Shown: positions 59,041 through 64,000 of the stretch, in pieces
How the letters are laid out: every line of letters starts with the position of its first letter
Position numbering within the stretch: the first letter of the stretch is position 1
Origin: Tetradesmus obliquus
Taxonomy: Eukaryota; Chlorophyta; Chlorophyceae; Sphaeropleales; Scenedesmaceae
DNA: 64,000 bases
Reading direction: 5' to 3'
Assembly: GCA_030272155.1 (NCBI GenBank)
Contig: CP126191.1
Coordinates: forward strand, 9,446,501 to 9,510,500
The notes under the pieces: model-generated
Database searches by the model: none
Told to the model about the DNA's origin: nothing
Seen by the model: only the letters and a program-made list of their open reading frames with translations
Made by a program: the position numbers and the translations under genes

Positions 59041-60600
59041 TAGCCTATTTGTTGCGGCCTGAGTGTGTGGGATGACACACGTGCCCACACGCATGCGCTT
59101 ATTGGAGCTGATTGCGCCTGTGCTGCACGGCCAAGCTCTCCAGGCTTACGGTCCACGGCTCTTTGACTGTGCTGCTGCAAAGACGCCCCGCATTGGGTGC
59201 TGTCGCGCATTTTGTCTGCTGTGTAGTAGAGGGGCGGTTGCATGTATGACAAGGGCCTGGCCTGTCCTGCTGTGCCATGGTTTACTACTGGCTTGATCAG
59301 TTGAATTCAGGGAACGCAAATATCACAACACGGCGGCATACTATTGCATTGATTATTCGTTCCAGGGGCAATCAACACGCCACTGCAGCGACGTATGCTG
59401 CATGCTGTGTGGTGCACCTTGTTGTATCTGTTTTTTCAGCGCTGCAGATGTTGCGCTGCATTCATATCTGAAGCAGGCAATGCGTGTAGCTGCTGTTGTG
59501 CATCTGTGCTGATGCTCCAATGTAATGGCTACATTGAGTACTGTACTGCGATGATCAGACAGCAGCTGGCAGCATCTACTATACTATTCGTTTGCACAGC
59601 ATCTGTTAAGCAATTGGTTTGCGCTGCAGACATTCCGCACGCTCTGATGCAAACGCTTAGGAGCGGGGTTGTTTGCACCAGTCCGCCTGGATAGCGTTGG
59701 TGTGTCTGCTGATAAACAGCACCGTGTGCTGCTTGAGAATGACCTTCAGCTGGCTGTAGCGCTTCAGCACTGAGACTGCAGATTATTACAGAGAGATCTA
59801 ACGCAGCCTGCATGTGGCAGCTCAAAGGGGACAGGCGCATTTGTTGTGTACATACCCTACAGTCTTGTGGCACAGTTGTATGCAGGAGGGGCTGCATACG
59901 CAGCATGAGCAAACGCTGCCAGCACATAGTGTGCCAAGCCATTACTTGGCGCATGGCATGACGCCAGCAGTGGAGGTGTGCAGGGGTGTGTCGCGTAGCG
60001 TGCTTCTAAGTGGCTCAGACTGATTTGCATTGCAGAGCTCAAGCCTGTGCATGGCTCGAGAAGGTGTTGGTACATTGCTCGGTGCAGGGGAGTCAAGTAT
60101 TGTGCTGACTGTAGCTATTCAGCTATAGACCGGCCAGTGATGTGGACGACATGCATTCGCTGTGTGCGGGGAATGCTGCTAAGCAATATATCTCTTAGGT
60201 TTGATATTGTGCTACTCTGGCAGGTTCCAAGTGCGCACCGCTGCACCAATGCAGCGGATGGCAGTATCAGTGTCGTTGTCTGAGGTAGTGTGTGCTGCAA
60301 ATTTTGCCTGCAGCCAGGCCAGGAAACTGATTTGCAATGTGAGTCTGCTGTACAGTCTGTTCTGTGGCGCAGTCGCTGTGCTGACACCAGCACAGCTGCT
60401 GCTGCCGTACTATCAGCATTGATCGCAAGAGCAAGCAGGAGAAGCTGTCTACTGCACAGCACCGCCGTGCTCTAGTAGAATGCTTTGCACAGTGCTGCTA
60501 TGCTCTTGGAGCCGTGGATGCTTGTTGAAGTTGTGTGGATGTCTGCTTGTGTTCATAGCACGAGTACGTGCCAAGCCTGTGCAGCAACTCTGTCTTCTGA
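59041..60600 (+). pseudogene. Weak, possibly decayed coding stretches
   Basis: Plus-strand segments at about 59075-59230, 59280-59440 and 59800-59900 have codon-like composition, but stops and frame changes separate them. No family is recognised. I see no other gene up to 60600. Confidence 0.2.
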
Positions 60601-60649
60601 AGGCGGTAAGTGAGCTGCAGCTGCGGTGGCAGCCCTGATGTACCTGTGA

Positions 60650-60950
60650 CAGTCACTCTGGTGGTGCCAGCTGCAAGCATTGCAGTTGCGGTGCCAGGTG
60701 AGAACTTCACAGTGCCTGATCTGGGTGTGGATGTTACTGTAGTGGTGCCAGGTGTGAACTTCACAGGGGCTGTACTGTGTGTGGTATCTACTGTTATAAT
60801 GCCTGCTGTGACTTTCGCGGCAGTTGTGCCTGGTGTCATCTTCACAGCGGCTGTGCTGGGTGTGGATTTCACTGCAGTACTGCCTGCTGTATGCCTCACA
60901 GTAGGCTTCAAATGAAGCTTTTAGCTGTGCCTGGTGTGAAGCTTGTCACA
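60650..60950 (+). repeat. Degenerate ~27-30-bp minisatellite
   Basis: Units of the form GTGCCAGGTGTGAACTTCAC followed by AGTGGCTGT-like sequence repeat about ten times with variation. It is open on both strands (a VPGVNFT-type repeat on plus, TPGTT-type on minus). Without start context or splice support I treat it as repeat, not gene. Confidence 0.65.
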
Positions 60951-61575
60951 AAGTTCACAGCGGCTGTTCAACGATGGCGTTGATGCTATGGCTTGATGAG
61001 TAACATAATGATGATGAGCGGCTGTTCAACAGAAGTTCTGGGTGCGAAGTTACAGTGGTTGCGCTTTTTGTATGTGGCGAGGCATGCCTCAGCAGTGCGC
61101 ACTGCTGATGTTGGGCATGCATGGATAACCCCCCCCCCCCCTAGCGTCTGTAGCGGCAGTAGGTGGCAGGTGCAGCGCCAAATGCATGTGCTCCCTGACC
61201 TGCGCAGCTGCTTCATGCTGTTTGGTCGCGTCTTGCCGCACCCGTAACAGCAAGTGGCTGGCACTTTCTAGAGGTTGCAGATCTGCATCCAAAGGCCACA
61301 CCTGCTGAGCCAATGCAGCCGGAGCAGGCCTGCTCTACTGCATGACATGCAAGACAGCTAGTTACAACAATACAATACACTTTCGGGACTGAACCCGCCC
61401 CCAGGCACTAGCCCAGCGAGCCGCTAATCCGCTCATGGGGGGTAGTATTAATTGTACCCAGTCTTTCCTTCGTTGTTTGGGCGATCGAAACCACCCGCGC
61501 AAGTCCGTCAATTCCAGTTGCTTTTTATCCCCAGCCACGGGCCAAAGTCGCAAGCTTCTTAGGCCCAGCCACGGG
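60951..61575. other. Spacer with possible second tRNA-like element
   Basis: A poly-C run lies at about 61130-61142. At about 61383-61440 the minus strand holds a GGGTTCAGTCCC B-box-like core with adjacent short stems, similar in style to 35920-36000, but no full cloverleaf folds. It also contains GGAATTGACGGA (minus strand, about 61500-61515), a 12-mer found in small-subunit rRNA, probably by chance. Confidence 0.25.
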
Positions 61576-61646
61576 CGGTTGGACCAGGATTCGAACCTGG
61601 ATCTCCAGCATACCATGCCGGTGTTCTACCACTAAACTACCCAACC
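61576..61646 (-). tRNA. tRNA with anticodon GGU (Thr)
   Basis: A 71-nt minus-strand cloverleaf: acceptor GGTTGGG/TCCAACC (one G-U), D stem GTTT/GAAC, anticodon stem CCGGC/GCTGG with loop ATGGTAT (U33 then GGU), T stem CCAGG/CCTGG with TTCGAAT, and discriminator G. The A box (TAGTTTAGTGG) and B box (GGTTCGAATCC) match consensus exactly. Anticodon GGU reads Thr ACC/ACU. Nuclear eukaryotic genomes normally use AGU for this box while organelles and bacteria use GGU, so an organelle-derived copy or a tRNA-derived element is possible. There is no T4 terminator within about 50 nt downstream. Confidence 0.75.
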
Positions 61647-61736
61647 AAGTTACATAAGCAGGCCAGGCAGCGTGTGCGCCTTAAATGCACTGCGGTGAAT
61701 TAATTGCAAACTCTGTGTATCCCTGTATCTCTGTGT

Positions 61737-62874
61737 AGGATTGCAATGCTGACAACGAGGCTGAGGATTTGCAAGGCCTGGTTGATAAACTGCCCGTTGC
61801 ATGGACAATGGCTGTTTTGCCTGTTGTGCGGCATCCTGCCGCAGACCGGCCTTGGCCGCCTGCGGCTGTGCCGGACCCACCATGTATACCTTCTGCAGCA
61901 GAACAGCAAGTTGAGGCCATGTTGGTGGCTCGGCTGGGTTGGCAAAATGTCCGAGGCAAGGCTGTTCCTGTTGCACAATTGTCTGTTAGTGAAGCCACCT
62001 CACTGCAGCTTGGTCCGCTGCGTGCTGAGCGCCGTGAGAAGCGCACTGGGTTTGTCCAGGCTGCGCTGGGCTCGGGTGCTGCACCAGCAGCAGTGATTGA
62101 TGGCTTGAAGTGGGTGGCAGCTAACCAGAGCATGCTTTGGAAGATGCGCTGGGTTAATAATTTCAAAGAGTTGTACTGGCGGCTTATTATGGATGGCCTG
62201 CCGACATCGCAGCGTATGCACAAGTCGGGTGACACTTGCATGTGTGGCGCTGCCTGTCCTGGTTGGGTTCATCATTTTTGGGAGTGCCCTGTTGCGGTAG
62301 CAGTGATTGACAGTGTGCTGTCTGAGTTGCCTGCTGCTTGGTGCACGCGGGCTGCAGGCCGCCCGCCGCTTGCTATGCGGCATGTTTGGTTGATGCAGCC
62401 GCCAGCTGGCCCTACCAAGCTCCACAGGGGCGTTTGGCAGGTTGTCTGTCTAGCTGCTCTGAATGCCATGGATGTTGGCAGACGACATGCTAATAAGTTG
62501 AGCATCCCACCGCCCGCCCTGGCCGTGCAGCAGCCACCGCCGCTGCCGGCGGGCCAGGCGCTTATTACTGATACACTACAGCATGCAGCTCTCACTGCTG
62601 CGCAGCAACAGCATAATCAGCTGGTAGAGCAGCGCCGACAGCAGCAGCAGCTGCATCAACAACAACAGCGACAACAGCTGGTAGCGCAGATGTTACAGGA
62701 GGCTAAGCAGCAAGCGGTGTTAAGGTTGGGAGTTGCTTGCTGATTTTGTGGCAACAGAGGCAGCGCCCGCTACTTGGCGGGTTGCGGTGCCTGGCAATCA
62801 CCCGTTTCTGTGCTCTGATCCAGCGCAGCTGCGCATTGTACTGGCGCCCCGCTCTGGTTGACCTTCCTGCCTCT
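61737..62874 (+). mobile_element. Second LINE-type ORF2 3' end, with one frameshift
   Basis: An open frame from the acceptor-like CTGTGTAG at 61736 has no ATG near its start. It runs 324 codons to TGA at 62743 and then continues one frame over for about 45 codons to TGA near 62872. Around 62235-62300 it has C-x-C ... H-H-x-W-E-C-P, the zinc-knuckle pattern that follows reverse transcriptase, preceded by the usual W-x2-L-x2-G-L-P-T-x2-R-M helix. A Gln-rich coiled-coil tail follows. The two frames join if one T is removed near 62727-62731. The product is unlike the LINE at 909, so this is another family. It could also be a host domesticate; reverse transcriptase is absent upstream. Confidence 0.6.
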
Positions 62875-63004
62875 GCATGTTGTGCTGTCAGCAGTTGTCG
62901 ATTTTCCAGCTTCTGTCAAGGGCATGTTGCATGTGTTGGGTGTCACAGCGCTGGTTTCTCAGCTCTTTCCTCCGTGCTGCATGTTTCTGTCCTTGTCAGC
63001 AGTA

Positions 63005-63907
63005 AGGATTGCAGAAGCAGCAGAGCCCTAGTTTGCCTTAGTTTGCCTTAGTTTGCTTTGATTTGCCTGTCAGTCGTGCACCGCGTCAGTTATGCATGCT
63101 CCTGCTTGCTGCAGTCTGGTGAGTACAGCAGTGCCTTGATGCAATCATGCCAGACATTCATGGTGAGCAGCACCTTTGTGCACCCCGCTTACTGTTTGGA
63201 CCATGCTTGTCCTTCCCTGTGCGCTTTTTGCCTGGTGCGTGGAGCACATGCTGCTTTTCGTGCTGCTTTTCGCACTTGCTGCCCTGCATGTACATGTTCG
63301 TTTATGGGGAGATAGGGGCTGCGAGACGCCTCTGGAGTTTTCTTTGGTGGCGTCTTGTGGCTTGCTATCGAGTTCATACGATATGTGAGCTGAAAGTAGG
63401 GCGAGTGACTCACTCTCGGGTGATAGCTTGCCTTCTCCTGTAACAAGCCTCTCTCTTAGGATTGCAGAAGCAGCAGAGCCCTAGTTTGCCTTAGTTTGCC
63501 TTAGTTTGCTTTGATTTGCCTGTCAGTCGTGCACCGCGTCAGTTATGCATGCTCCTGCTTGCTGCAGTCTGGTGAGTACAGCAGTGCCTTGATGCAATCA
63601 TGCCAGACATTCATGGTGAGCAGCACCTTTGTGCACCCCGCTTACTGTTTGGACCATGCTTGTCCTTCCCTGTGCGCTTTTTGCCTGGTGCGTGGAGCAC
63701 ATGCTGCTTTTCGTGCTGCTTTTCGCACTTGCTGCCCTGCATGTACATGTTCGTTTATGGGGAGATAGGGGCTGCGAGACGCCTCTGGAGTTTTCTTTGG
63801 TGGCGTCTTGTGGCTTGCTATCGAGTTCATACGATATGTGAGCTGAAAGCAGGGCGAGTGACTCACTCTCGGGTGATAGCTTGCCTTCTCCTGTAACAAG
63901 CCTCTCT
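63005..63907 (+). repeat. 453-bp direct tandem duplication
   Basis: Unit 1 (63005-63457) and unit 2 (63458-about 63907) are identical except for one T/C difference seen (GAAAGTAGGG versus GAAAGCAGGG) and the last few bases. Each contains three TAGTTTGCCT-type short repeats at its start and a TGTAA polyadenylation-like motif near its end. It lies directly downstream of the LINE-type frame. Confidence 0.95.
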
Positions 63908-64000
63908 CGTATCCCAGTGAACGCCTGCAAGTCACATTGTGCCCCTCATTTGCAGCATGTTACAGTTAGTATGTAGGCAACATCCTTACCAACCATCATC

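Noticed and set aside
60498-60915. Open frames of about 100-137 codons on both strands
   Set aside because: Both are products of the degenerate minisatellite; no splice support or recognised domain.
61500-61515. GGAATTGACGGA resembling small-subunit rRNA
   Set aside because: Only 12 bases match and the flanks do not follow any rRNA I can recognise; probably chance.

Overview
The window looks like nuclear DNA of a green alga (Chlorophyta), most likely of the Scenedesmus/Tetradesmus type (order Sphaeropleales); the taxon is an inference. Supporting signs are genes broken into many short exons with GT-AG introns, (CAG/CTG)n runs coding poly-Gln, poly-Ala and poly-Ser, Ser-Pro hinges of the volvocine/chlorophyte wall-protein style, an SBP-box factor, TGTAA polyadenylation-type motifs and many minisatellites. 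There are no operons or ribosome binding sites. Exon models below were built by hand from splice consensus, reading-frame continuity and intron phase.

Layout. 1-2.3 kb: minisatellites interrupted by the 3' end of a LINE. 2.3-6.5 kb: an eight-exon minus-strand gene for an unrecognised basic, probably nuclear protein, with one frameshift. 7.1-9.75 kb: two unrelated satellite arrays (345-bp and 279-bp units). 9.5-10.3 kb: minus-strand start of a small zinc-binding protein. 10.3-11.5 kb: spacer with a 22-bp minisatellite. 11.5-28.7 kb: one 27-exon minus-strand gene for a secreted protein of about 1,230 codons. Its helical N-terminal half resembles the delta-endotoxin N-terminal (pore-forming) fold, its tail carries a Ser-Pro hinge and a Cys-rich end, and one in-frame TGA lies in a phase-compatible exon. 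30.7-35.0 kb: six-exon plus-strand F-box/LRR gene. 35-39.6 kb: spacer with minisatellites and a tRNA-like element. 39.7-40.5 kb: two-exon minus-strand gene, paralogous to a plus-strand gene at 57.5-58.5 kb. 41.9-42.1 kb: a MITE. 43.1-45.4 kb: SBP-box transcription factor with an in-frame TGA near its 3' end. 46-51.5 kb: mostly non-genic, with a LINE tail and a selenocysteine tRNA. 51.6-56.0 kb: seven-exon alpha/beta hydrolase. 56-61.5 kb: repeats and decayed ORFs. 61.6 kb: a tRNA with anticodon GGU. 61.7-63.9 kb: a second retrotransposon 3' end and a 453-bp tandem duplication.

The genes show no obvious shared pathway. The most notable items are the endotoxin-like secreted protein, the tRNA-Sec together with in-frame UGA codons in two multi-exon genes, the inverted paralogue pair, and the way trinucleotide and splice-site-derived repeats have invaded introns at their splice junctions.
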